NCBI RefSeq assembly: GCF_031846515.1
Contig: NZ_JAVRHO010000017.1
Coordinates: forward strand, 1-64,000
Length of the DNA: 64,000 bases
DNA from: Autumnicola lenta
GTDB lineage: Bacteria; Bacteroidota; Bacteroidia; Flavobacteriales; Flavobacteriaceae
Direction: 5' to 3'
Below are positions 9,554 through 16,226 of the stretch, piece by piece (positions within the stretch are counted from its first letter, which is position 1; each line of letters opens with the position of its first letter). Made by a program: the position numbers and the translations under genes. Below the pieces are notes generated by a model that worked only from the letters and a program-made list of their open reading frames with translations, had not been told where the DNA came from and made no database searches.

Positions 9554-9575
9554 AGTACTCGTGACGGGACTTGAA
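9554..9575. repeat. Attachment site copy 1 (att, distal to tRNA-Leu)
   Basis: AGTACTCGTGACGGGACTTGAA matches 18830-18851 with one mismatch (T9562 versus G18838). The other copy is the 3' end of tRNA-Leu, so this is a duplicated tRNA end flanking an integrated element whose recombinase starts at 9766. Confidence 0.9.
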
Positions 9576-9734
9576 TATAACATATATATAAATTTTTAAT
9601 TCCCTTGAAATATAGTAAAAAGCACTATAAAATATACTATATCAATGCTTTTCATATCACTTTGGAAAAGATAATGAGATATATTAAAATATAAAGAAAT
9701 ACAATTTTTGCGTACAACTAAGCGTCCAATTTTA

Positions 9735-9742
9735 TATATTTG
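9735..9742 (+). promoter_or_regulatory. Candidate -7 promoter box of the integrase gene
   Basis: TATATTTG matches the Bacteroidota -7 consensus TAnnTTTG and lies 23 bp before the integrase ATG. A TTTTTG at 9705-9710 could serve as the upstream element, with somewhat long spacing. Confidence 0.5.
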
Positions 9743-9765
9743 AAAAATCCAAATGATATTGAGTA

Positions 9766-11136
9766 ATGGCAACTGTTTATTTTTTGTACCGGTCCCAGCG
9801 GGAAAAAGCTCCTCTAACTATACGCTTACAAGCCTTTGATGAGAATAATAAAAAATTCCAGTTTGCAGCAAAAACCCAGCTTGAAGTAACAAAAACTTAC
9901 TGGGAAAAAGACAGAAGCAAAAAACGGAATGTTCCTGCATCTCTAAAGAAGCTTATCTCTGAAGTGAATAATAATCTTTCAGAAATTGAAAATTTTGTTA
10001 TTTCGAAATTCAAAGAAGAAAGACCTGATCCCACTGAAAAGAATTGGCTACATGAAGCTATGGATAACTTCTATAATCCGACAAATGAAGATGAGAAAAG
10101 TGATATCATTACGGATTGTATTCAACAAGTTATAAATACTGCAGGAACAAGGGAAAATGCGCACAGAGGATTAGGACTATCTAAGAGCCGAATTAAATCT
10201 TACCAGAACCTTTTAAATATTTTCAGGAAATTTCAAGGGCGGAAAAAATATCGTGTTAAAGATGTGGACATAAATTTTGGAAAGAGATTTTTAGATTGGC
10301 TTTTGAACTCTCAAAACTATTCTGAAGGTTACGCTAGAAAAAAAATAGATGATCTAAAATCAGTTTGTGCGGATGCTGAGGTACATGGGATAGAAACAAG
10401 CTCACAATTAAAGAAAGTCAAAGGAGGTAAATCTAAAAATGATTTTATCATTTACTTAAATCCTTCGGAACTGGACCAGATCGCAAGAACTGAATTAAAA
10501 ACTGAAGCTTTAGAGAATGTTAGAAAGTGGTTGTTACTAGGATGTAATCTGGGACAGAGAGGAGGAGATCTATTAAAACTTACTGAAGATAATTTCATTG
10601 TAAGAAACGGTCTAGAATTGATAGAACTAAAACAGCAAAAAACCGGTAAAAACGTAACCATCCCCGTGTTACCTACCACAAAAGAAATTCTTAAAGAAGG
10701 GCTACCTTATAAAATTGCTATTCAAAACTTCAATGACAACTTAAAGGAACTTTGCCATATTGCCGGAATTAATGAACATATACCAGGGGCGAAAGTCACA
10801 ATGGTTGATGAACAAGGCAAAGAGATACCTAAGGATAAAACGGGGAAGTACATCAAAAAAGGTAAGAAGAGAAAAATAACAGGCAGTTTCCCAAAGTGTC
10901 AGTTAATTAGCTCACATGTTTGTCGCCGTAGCTTTGCCAGCAATAACTACGGCACCCTACCAACTCCTTTAATAATGCAAATAACGCAACATTCATCGGA
11001 AAAAATGCTCCTTCAATATATTGGAAAATCTGGCATGGATTACGCACAACAGATAGCAGATTTTTACGCCAAACAAATCCAGAAAGAAAAGAAGGATCCG
11101 GAAATGCATGTAATAAAAAATGCCGCAAACGAATAA
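9766..11136 (+). CDS. Tyrosine recombinase (integrase)
   Basis: A 456-residue phage-type integrase. It has an N-terminal arm-binding region (~1-90), a SAM-like core-binding domain (~100-210) and a C-terminal catalytic domain. Catalytic residues are Arg265 (GQRGGDLLKL), a lysine in LKQQKTGKNV, His384-x-x-Arg387 (SSHVCRRSFAS), His409 (ITQHSS) and nucleophile Tyr418 (LLQYIG). A basic insert at about residues 345-375 is longer than usual. It presumably recombines the 22-bp repeats at 9554 and 18830. It starts 190 bp inside the outer attachment site, and a small gene begins 2 bp after its stop. Confidence 0.95.
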   Translation: MATVYFLYRSQREKAPLTIRLQAFDENNKKFQFAAKTQLEVTKTYWEKDRSKKRNVPASLKKLISEVNNNLSEIENFVISKFKEERPDPTEKNWLHEAMDNFYNPTNEDEKSDIITDCIQQVINTAGTRENAHRGLGLSKSRIKSYQNLLNIFRKFQGRKKYRVKDVDINFGKRFLDWLLNSQNYSEGYARKKIDDLKSVCADAEVHGIETSSQLKKVKGGKSKNDFIIYLNPSELDQIARTELKTEALENVRKWLLLGCNLGQRGGDLLKLTEDNFIVRNGLELIELKQQKTGKNVTIPVLPTTKEILKEGLPYKIAIQNFNDNLKELCHIAGINEHIPGAKVTMVDEQGKEIPKDKTGKYIKKGKKRKITGSFPKCQLISSHVCRRSFASNNYGTLPTPLIMQITQHSSEKMLLQYIGKSGMDYAQQIADFYAKQIQKEKKDPEMHVIKNAANE

Positions 11137-11138
11137 CG

Positions 11139-11339
11139 ATGTCGGATCAAGAATTAATAAAGCAGCTGGAAAAATTAGAAGCCTTTGCCCAGGCAACAAT
11201 AGATACTGCTACAGCAGTTAGGAAGGGACTTGAAGAGCGTGGTGGCGATTTAAGTCCCACCCGAAAGGGGAAAGCCAAAGATGCCGCAATGGCTGTTTTG
11301 AAAAATAGGAGAGTTCATATAAATTCCAAAAAAAGCTAA
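11139..11339 (+). CDS. Small protein of unknown function in the element
   Basis: A 66-residue protein starting 2 bp after the integrase stop, so probably translationally coupled to it. An N-terminal amphipathic, possibly coiled-coil helix (LIKQLEKLEAFAQATIDTATAV) is followed by a basic tail (SPTRKGKAKDAAMAVLKNRRV) that could contact DNA. The position suggests a recombination accessory factor, but no family is recognised. Confidence 0.6.
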   Translation: MSDQELIKQLEKLEAFAQATIDTATAVRKGLEERGGDLSPTRKGKAKDAAMAVLKNRRVHINSKKS

Positions 11340-11344
11340 AAACT

Positions 11345-11542
11345 ATGTTGCTGAAAAAATTAGAAATAAATCATTATATAATTGAGGAGTGGGATAATAA
11401 ACTTAAAACAGCTGAAGAGCAGAGTATAAGTACGGGTAAATTTATAACGAAAGATAAAGCCTTAAGGCAACTACTAAGGGAAAATTTTCCCTCAGATATA
11501 TCAGATGAAAGGTACAGTTCAAAATTACAGATTGTACGATAA
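11345..11542 (+). CDS. Small protein of unknown function in the element
   Basis: A 65-residue protein starting 5 bp after the previous gene. It is charged, predicted mostly helical (EEWDNKLKTAEEQ, KDKALRQLLREN), and has no Cys or membrane segment. It belongs to the integrase operon by spacing. Function unknown; small size and operon position are the only support. Confidence 0.55.
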   Translation: MLLKKLEINHYIIEEWDNKLKTAEEQSISTGKFITKDKALRQLLRENFPSDISDERYSSKLQIVR

Positions 11543-11569
11543 ATAAATAAAGTTTAAAAGTAATCAACT

Positions 11570-11947
11570 ATGAAAACAACATCTACAATGCAAACAGCAG
11601 AAGTCTTAAGAAGCAAATCAGTAGCTCTAACGGAAATTAGGACAGAAGCTTTTAAAGTGACAAGTGACAACATGAATAACGGAAAATTAGGTGACGTAAA
11701 AATTGGTGACCTTTTATTAGGAGAAGAATTAACACCGGACCATTGGGAAAACAATCTGGCACCAAATAAATACGGATATGTAATTATTTCTAATGGTAAT
11801 TCCTACCATAAAGATTTTATAAATTTTGATGCTGCCGCTAAGACATCTACGTGGAAAAGTCGAAATCCTGCCGCATCTGTACAGGATATTTCTTTAGATC
11901 TAAATGATGATTGCCAGATGTTTAAAATAATAAAGATCCAAGCCTGA
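11570..11947 (+). CDS. Protein of unknown function in the element
   Basis: A 125-residue soluble protein beginning at ATG 11570, 27 bp after the previous gene and followed by a terminator at 12005-12033, so it closes the integrase-side operon. The sequence has mixed strands, with SNGNSYHKDFINFD and TSTWKSRNPAASVQD as its most distinctive parts. No motif or family is recognised. It could be an anti-defence or helper-interference protein, as is common at this position in satellites, but that is speculation. Confidence 0.6.
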   Translation: MKTTSTMQTAEVLRSKSVALTEIRTEAFKVTSDNMNNGKLGDVKIGDLLLGEELTPDHWENNLAPNKYGYVIISNGNSYHKDFINFDAAAKTSTWKSRNPAASVQDISLDLNDDCQMFKIIKIQA

Positions 11948-12004
11948 TAATTTTATAGTATTGATCCATTCAATGAGCCGGAATTTCGGCTCAGTGAACA
12001 CATA

Positions 12005-12033
12005 AAAAACCCACTCAAATCGAGTGGGTTTTT
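12005..12033 (+). terminator. Terminator of the integrase-side operon
   Basis: A perfect stem AACCCACTC / GAGTGGGTT with a 5-nt loop is followed by a T-run. Flanking A's make it potentially bidirectional. It separates the integrase operon from the regulatory and tail genes. Confidence 0.85.
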
Positions 12034-12137
12034 CTTTTAAATACCTCTTTATGTTCTTTAATACCTCAAATTTCTCCTTTTTTAATTGAATATTCCACCG
12101 CCACAAGAAGATAAGTTCCTGAAATAAAGTTTTTTAC

Positions 12138-12173
12138 CTGCGAAAAATCCCGCAGTTAAGCCTTTTACATTTG
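12138..12173 (+). promoter_or_regulatory. Promoter and candidate operator of the second element operon
   Basis: TACATTTG (12166-12173) matches the TAnnTTTG -7 box, 28 bp before ATG 12202. An inverted repeat CTGCG / CGCAG (12138-12155) covers the region where an upstream promoter element would lie and could bind one of the small HTH proteins encoded just downstream. Confidence 0.5.
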
Positions 12174-12201
12174 AAATATCAAAACAAATAATTCAGATAA
12201 A

Positions 12202-12387
12202 ATGGGAAAGGCTTCTTTAGAATTTTTATCGAAAACAGATGTTGCGGAACTTCTGGGAGTAAGTAAAAAAACAATTTACAACTACACGACAAGTGGAATT
12301 TTAAAGGGTTACAAAATGGGTAGCCGTAAAGTTCTATACAAGAAAAACGAAGTAGAAGCCGCCTTAACTGAAATATCTCCAAAGTAA
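12202..12387 (+). CDS. AlpA/excisionase-like MerR-type DNA-binding protein
   Basis: A 61-residue winged-helix protein with the helix_turn_helix_17/excisionase pattern FLSKTDVAELLGVSKKTIYN, then a wing (GYKMGSRKVLYKKNEVEAAL). Such proteins act as excisionases (recombination directionality factors) or as AlpA-type activators in phages, satellites and islands. Its stop overlaps the start of the next gene, which encodes a related HTH protein. A promoter box lies just upstream. DNA-binding is well supported; excisionase versus activator cannot be decided. Confidence 0.85.
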   Translation: MGKASLEFLSKTDVAELLGVSKKTIYNYTTSGILKGYKMGSRKVLYKKNEVEAALTEISPK

Positions 12388-12668
12388 TGGCAGGTAAAGA
12401 TGAAATAGAAATTGCCTTAGTGCCAAAGAGCCAGATGGAAGAAATTCAGAAAAAGCTGGACACTCTAAACGAAGCTCTCCAAGATATCAGGCAGAATTGG
12501 CAACCAAAAGAACCGCCTGTTTACCTCAGTCGTAATGAGGTTGCGGCCATGCTAGGTATAACATTAGCAACACTTCACAGCTGGGATAAAAAAGGACTTC
12601 TCAAAAGATACTCCATACAGAATAGAGTATGGTACAAAAGAGATGAGGTAGAAGCCGCCTTAAAATAA
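12387..12668 (+). CDS. Second MerR/excisionase-like DNA-binding protein
   Basis: A 93-residue protein overlapping the previous gene by one base (TAATG). Residues ~1-40 form a short helical, coiled-coil-like arm (QMEEIQKKLDTLNEAL). Residues ~50-93 are a winged HTH (YLSRNEVAAMLGITLATLHS) ending in KRDEVEAALK, which closely resembles the end of its upstream neighbour. The two may have arisen by duplication and could act together, one as activator and one as excisionase. Confidence 0.85.
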   Translation: MAGKDEIEIALVPKSQMEEIQKKLDTLNEALQDIRQNWQPKEPPVYLSRNEVAAMLGITLATLHSWDKKGLLKRYSIQNRVWYKRDEVEAALK

Positions 12669-12687
12669 ACCTAAAAAAATTTAAGCA

Positions 12688-12834
12688 ATGACAGTAGAGC
12701 AATTTAAAACAGAACATCCAGAAGTATTTAACCAGATTTTTACAGCTGGGGTAAAAGCAGGCCATCAACTTCAAACAGAAGCAAGACAGGGCATTTTACC
12801 AGAACCAGCGATAGATAAGCATCTGGGAAAATAG
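12688..12834 (+). CDS. 48-residue protein of unknown function
   Basis: A short intact frame from ATG 12688 to TAG 12834, 19 bp after the second HTH gene. The product begins MTVEQFKTEHPEVFNQIF and continues AGVKAGHQLQTEARQ. The pattern of a helix with a His-Pro turn, then a Gly-rich helix ending in ARQ, recalls short segments seen in phage protease/scaffold proteins, but the similarity is too slight to name. Support is codon-like composition, position in a tight operon and lack of overlap. Confidence 0.5.
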   Translation: MTVEQFKTEHPEVFNQIFTAGVKAGHQLQTEARQGILPEPAIDKHLGK

Positions 12835-12878
12835 AAAATAAGTAATCACTTTTTTAATAATCAATAAATCATTTTAAA

Positions 12879-13304
12879 ATGAAAAAAACCACAACTGCAA
12901 TTACCGAAGAGGTAGCACTACCTGAATTAAGAGACTTTCTCAATCGTCATATAGTTGGAACTCCGCTACAGGATGAAGACATAAAAGAAGATCATGTTCC
13001 TTTGTTGAGAGCTACTATGGAAGGTCTTTTAACCCTTTCCGGCGAAAAGATTAAATATAAACTTGCTGAACCCATCATGTCAGAAGATGGGACTACCGTT
13101 ATATTGGAAGAGGTTGACTTTAAGACCAGGATCAGGCCCAATGAATTAGCAAACCTTTCAAAAGGTTTAAATCTTAGTAAAGATTCTTTCCAGTATGCTT
13201 TGAAGTGTACGTCATTCATAATTTCTCAACCACAAGGATATTTAAACAAGATGGGGAAATTTGATTATACAGTTATCCAACAGTTAAGCGCGGCTTTTAT
13301 GTAG
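12879..13304 (+). CDS. Phage tail assembly chaperone-like protein (Mu gp41 / gpE type)
   Basis: A 141-residue protein. Its second half matches the layout of tail-assembly chaperones such as Mu gp41: KYKLAEPIMSEDGTTVILEE, then a short polar segment with NELANLSKGLNLSKD, then YALKCTSFII and a terminal LNKMGKFDYTVIQQLSAAF. The gene sits immediately before the tape measure gene, where these chaperones are always found. A second frame, offset by -1, overlaps its last 40 bases and runs to 13477, as expected for the classical frameshift pair. The family call rests on pattern and position, not on a database search. Confidence 0.7.
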   Translation: MKKTTTAITEEVALPELRDFLNRHIVGTPLQDEDIKEDHVPLLRATMEGLLTLSGEKIKYKLAEPIMSEDGTTVILEEVDFKTRIRPNELANLSKGLNLSKDSFQYALKCTSFIISQPQGYLNKMGKFDYTVIQQLSAAFM

Positions 13305-13477
13305 GCTGGCCTGCAGGTGAGGACATTAACGCAATGATTAAAACTGTAGTTAATGAATATCATTGGTCACCCTTTACCATAAGAGAATTATACTGTGATG
13401 CACAAGATAGTTACGGCCTTGTGTACTGGTATAACCTCTGCAAGGAACTGCACCGTCAATTAAAAGAAAAAAAGTAA
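13265..13477 (+). CDS. -1-frame extension of the tail assembly chaperone (gpE'/T-like)
   Basis: In the frame one base back from the chaperone, reading is open from 13265 (after a stop at 13262) to TAA 13475-13477. It encodes ...YHWSPFTIRELYCDAQDSYG and GLVYWYNLCKELHRQ, which resembles the short helical extensions fused to tail chaperones by frameshift. It could be reached by a -1 slip at TTTT (13295-13298), just before the chaperone's TAG, or by reinitiation at ATG 13334. There is no ideal slippery heptamer. It ends 2 bp before the tape measure ATG. Confidence 0.6.
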   Translation, partial: LYSYPTVKRGFYVGWPAGEDINAMIKTVVNEYHWSPFTIRELYCDAQDSYGLVYWYNLCKELHRQLKEKK

Positions 13478-13479
13478 AA

Positions 13480-15420
13480 ATGGCATCAACTATTAAAGTA
13501 CCTACAGTTTTTACAGCGGTCGATAAAATGACCGCTGTAATTAGAGGTATGACAAATAACGTAAGCAAGTTCTCCCGAAATAGTATTTCTCACATTCAAC
13601 GTTTTGATCAGAAGATTAACTCCACTTTTAATAAACTTGGACGTTTTACCCAAATTGGTTTGGGAGTGGGTCTGGCCGGTATTTTTACCATGGCCGGGCA
13701 AGCTAATCTGGATTATGAGAAAAGCCTTGCAAGCGTTTCTGCTATAACTGGAGCTACAGGAAAAGATCTTGCCCATTTGGAACGTATCTCCATGGATACG
13801 GCAAAAGCTACTTATAAAGCCGGAGCTGAGGTTCTTAAAGCTTATGAGCTTATAGGATCTGCTAAGCCGGACCTACTTCAAAATGCGGATGCATTAGATG
13901 CGGTAACCAGATCTGCAATTACATTAAGCAAAGCATCTGGAATGGATCTTACTTCATCAGCTGAAGCATTAACGGATGTAATGAACCAGTTCAATATAGA
14001 CGCTTCAAAATCAAACGAGATTATTGATAAACTCGCAGCTGGATCTAAATACGGATCTGCTGCCATTCCCCTTATAAAAGATGCTATTTTAGGTTTTGGC
14101 GCTTCAGCAAAAGCCGCCAACGTGAATGTAAGCGAATCCGTTGCACTTGTTGAGGTTTTAGCATCTAAAGGAATAAAAGGCGCTGAATCTGGGACCAAGT
14201 TAAGAAACGTACTTACTAAAATGTCTACTATACAGGCGCTCCCACCGGAAGCAATAAAACAGCTAGACAAATTTGGAGTAAATACAGCATTGGTTGCGGA
14301 TAAGACCGTGCCCTTTATTGACAGGCTCAAAGAACTTTCAAAAATAGCGGAAGATCCTTTGGCAATGGTTAAGATGTTCGGAACTGAAAATAAAGATGCC
14401 GCTCAAATTCTCCTACAGAATTTACCTGTATATGATGATCTGATTTCGAAGATAGGAGAGAGCGGAGTTGCTTACGAACAAGCGGCTAAGAATTCAAGCA
14501 CTATGGCTTATTGGATTAATAGTGTAAAGAACAGATTTCTAGATTCAGTAACCGCTACGCAGTCAAATAATTCCGCTCTGGAAGGTACGAAAACAATTAT
14601 GAAGTTTGTTGCCGACAACATGGAGTCTATTGTAGGTGTAGGTATATCTCTGATAGGAGTATTTGCCGTAATGAAAGCACTTACCTGGGGAGTTCAGGCC
14701 GCGACTTTTGCATATAACATTGTAATAGGTGTAAGCACTGCATTACAGAAGAAAAATATATTAGCCCTGAGAGGTAATGCTGTAGCTCTAAAAGCTTATG
14801 CAGGTGCACAGTGGCTTGTAAATGCCGCTACTGCAGCTAATCCTATAGGAGCTGTAATTCTGGCCATTGTAGCATTAGTGGCTATTGTTGCTGTAGCTAT
14901 AGCATACTATGATGAGTGGGGAGCTATGCTTCTCATGTTATTAGGTCCTTTCGGATTCTTAATAAACTTAATTCAAAGCTTTAGGAAGCACTGGGATAGT
15001 ATTAAAGAAGCTTTTAAAGATGGCGGTATAGTAGGAGGTTTAAAACGTATTGGGGCTGTTATTATCGATGCTCTTCTGGTTCCTATGGAGCAGTTTATTG
15101 GCTTGATTGGAAAAATACCGGGAGTTGGTGATATGGTTGCACCTGCACTCAAATTCATTGAGAACATGAGAGCAAATTTAAATCTGGATGCGAACGATCC
15201 TACTGATACAGATTCTTCTGCCGATTCTCCAAATGGAAAACCTGAGTTTATCCCTTCTTCTCAACAGCAGCACAATACTACTCAGGAAACTATAATGGAG
15301 AAAATAGGAAAAGGACAAATGGAAATATTTTTAAATGATCCTGGAAACATGGTAAAAGATGTTAAACAGTCGGACAACTTCGGGTTTCCATCATTAACAA
15401 CTACACAAGGACAACGTTAA
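13480..15420 (+). CDS. Phage tail tape measure protein (TP901 type)
   Basis: A 646-residue protein with an N-terminal helical region (~1-65), then the TP901/PhageMin_Tail core at about 70-340 (ANLDYEKSLASVSAITGATG, GMDLTSSAEALTDVMNQF, SKGIKGAESGTKLRNVLTKM). Hydrophobic segments follow at ~385-415 and ~440-500 (NPIGAVILAIVALVAIVAVA). Tape measure proteins set the length of siphophage or myophage tails and form a channel in the host membrane at infection. If one residue spans ~0.15 nm, the length implies a tail of roughly 95-100 nm. The gene starts 2 bp after the chaperone extension. Notably, no other tail structural gene is present. Confidence 0.88.
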   Translation: MASTIKVPTVFTAVDKMTAVIRGMTNNVSKFSRNSISHIQRFDQKINSTFNKLGRFTQIGLGVGLAGIFTMAGQANLDYEKSLASVSAITGATGKDLAHLERISMDTAKATYKAGAEVLKAYELIGSAKPDLLQNADALDAVTRSAITLSKASGMDLTSSAEALTDVMNQFNIDASKSNEIIDKLAAGSKYGSAAIPLIKDAILGFGASAKAANVNVSESVALVEVLASKGIKGAESGTKLRNVLTKMSTIQALPPEAIKQLDKFGVNTALVADKTVPFIDRLKELSKIAEDPLAMVKMFGTENKDAAQILLQNLPVYDDLISKIGESGVAYEQAAKNSSTMAYWINSVKNRFLDSVTATQSNNSALEGTKTIMKFVADNMESIVGVGISLIGVFAVMKALTWGVQAATFAYNIVIGVSTALQKKNILALRGNAVALKAYAGAQWLVNAATAANPIGAVILAIVALVAIVAVAIAYYDEWGAMLLMLLGPFGFLINLIQSFRKHWDSIKEAFKDGGIVGGLKRIGAVIIDALLVPMEQFIGLIGKIPGVGDMVAPALKFIENMRANLNLDANDPTDTDSSADSPNGKPEFIPSSQQQHNTTQETIMEKIGKGQMEIFLNDPGNMVKDVKQSDNFGFPSLTTTQGQR

Positions 15421-15440
15421 TTAATTAATCAAAAGAAAAC

Positions 15441-16052
15441 ATGAGTACTATTCTAAAGAAAAAGAAAGTTTTTGAGCCACAATTTATTTACAAAAGTGAG
15501 AAGTGGATTAACAACAGGATTACAACCGGAAAAGAATCCGCTACACAAATGGAGGTTGTTTTAAATGAAGCTGAAAAGCTTTGTGATGATAAACCATTAG
15601 ATGAAGGGGAAAAGAGAGTCATTCTTACTTCAGGTTGGGAAAAGCTGGCAGAGATCATTAAAAATAGATCCAGTTTCCCTAATGCCGACATTGAAACATT
15701 GCTAAAATTACAAGGGAAAGATTCTACTGCGGTAAAAGAAGCATTTAAAAATGCAAAATTCCGGAGCCGGTTAGATGAGTTTTCAATAAGTAAGGATAAT
15801 AAAATTGCTTTAACAAAGGAAGCAATTCAGAAATACAATGAAATTGGCACTTACTACACGAGATCCGAAAAACAGAATATAGCTCTTAATGCAGCAAATA
15901 ATATATGCGAATCATTAAACAGAGCTATAGAGGGCGGCATTATTGGCAGAGCTCCAATTCCGGTAGAGTTTAAAAATCTGCTGGACATAAAAAATCTTGA
16001 TAGTGGAAAAGTGGGTTATCAACCCAATGTCGAAGCTATAAGCATGATTTAA
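15441..16052 (+). CDS. Protein of unknown function downstream of the tape measure gene
   Basis: A 203-residue soluble, mostly helical, Lys/Glu-rich protein with no Cys-based motif or membrane segment. Distinctive parts are EPQFIYKSEKWINNRITTGK and YYTRSEKQNIALNAANNIC. It starts 20 bp after the tape measure stop and ends before a terminator, so it is the last gene of the tail operon. In tailed phages this position is held by baseplate or tail-completion proteins, but nothing here identifies it as such. Confidence 0.65.
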   Translation: MSTILKKKKVFEPQFIYKSEKWINNRITTGKESATQMEVVLNEAEKLCDDKPLDEGEKRVILTSGWEKLAEIIKNRSSFPNADIETLLKLQGKDSTAVKEAFKNAKFRSRLDEFSISKDNKIALTKEAIQKYNEIGTYYTRSEKQNIALNAANNICESLNRAIEGGIIGRAPIPVEFKNLLDIKNLDSGKVGYQPNVEAISMI

Positions 16053-16072
16053 ACAGTCCGGTCATAACTGGT

Positions 16073-16105
16073 AAGGCCCTCGTAAATTATGCGGGGGCTT
16101 TGCTT
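16073..16105 (+). terminator. Terminator between tail operon and replication gene
   Basis: A GC-rich imperfect stem (AAGGCCCTCG ... CGGGGGCTT) with an AT-rich loop is followed by a T-rich stretch, directly after the 203-residue gene. Confidence 0.7.
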
Positions 16106-16226
16106 TTAAACTTTATCCAAAAAAAGAGAGCCATGGCGGGCTCTCTAATTTGTCCAAATGTACTATTCCTGGCACCGGTATAAAACCGACTGTCAATTTA
16201 CAAAAATTATTCTTTCTCTCCTACTG

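Larger units (their letters stand above)
9392..9765. other. Intergenic region holding the displaced tRNA-Leu 3' end and the integrase promoter
   Basis: No gene. It contains an inverted repeat GCCTTGATAAT / ATTATCAAGGC (9522-9549), the 22-bp attachment repeat (9554-9575) and the likely integrase promoter. A short direct repeat TTTGGCAAATCC/TTGGCAAATGT lies at about 9479-9500. Confidence 0.7.

Noticed and set aside
13878..14330. A 150-codon minus-strand frame inside the tape measure gene
   Set aside because: Antisense shadow of a well-supported gene; Ser/Ala-rich translation typical of reverse reading.
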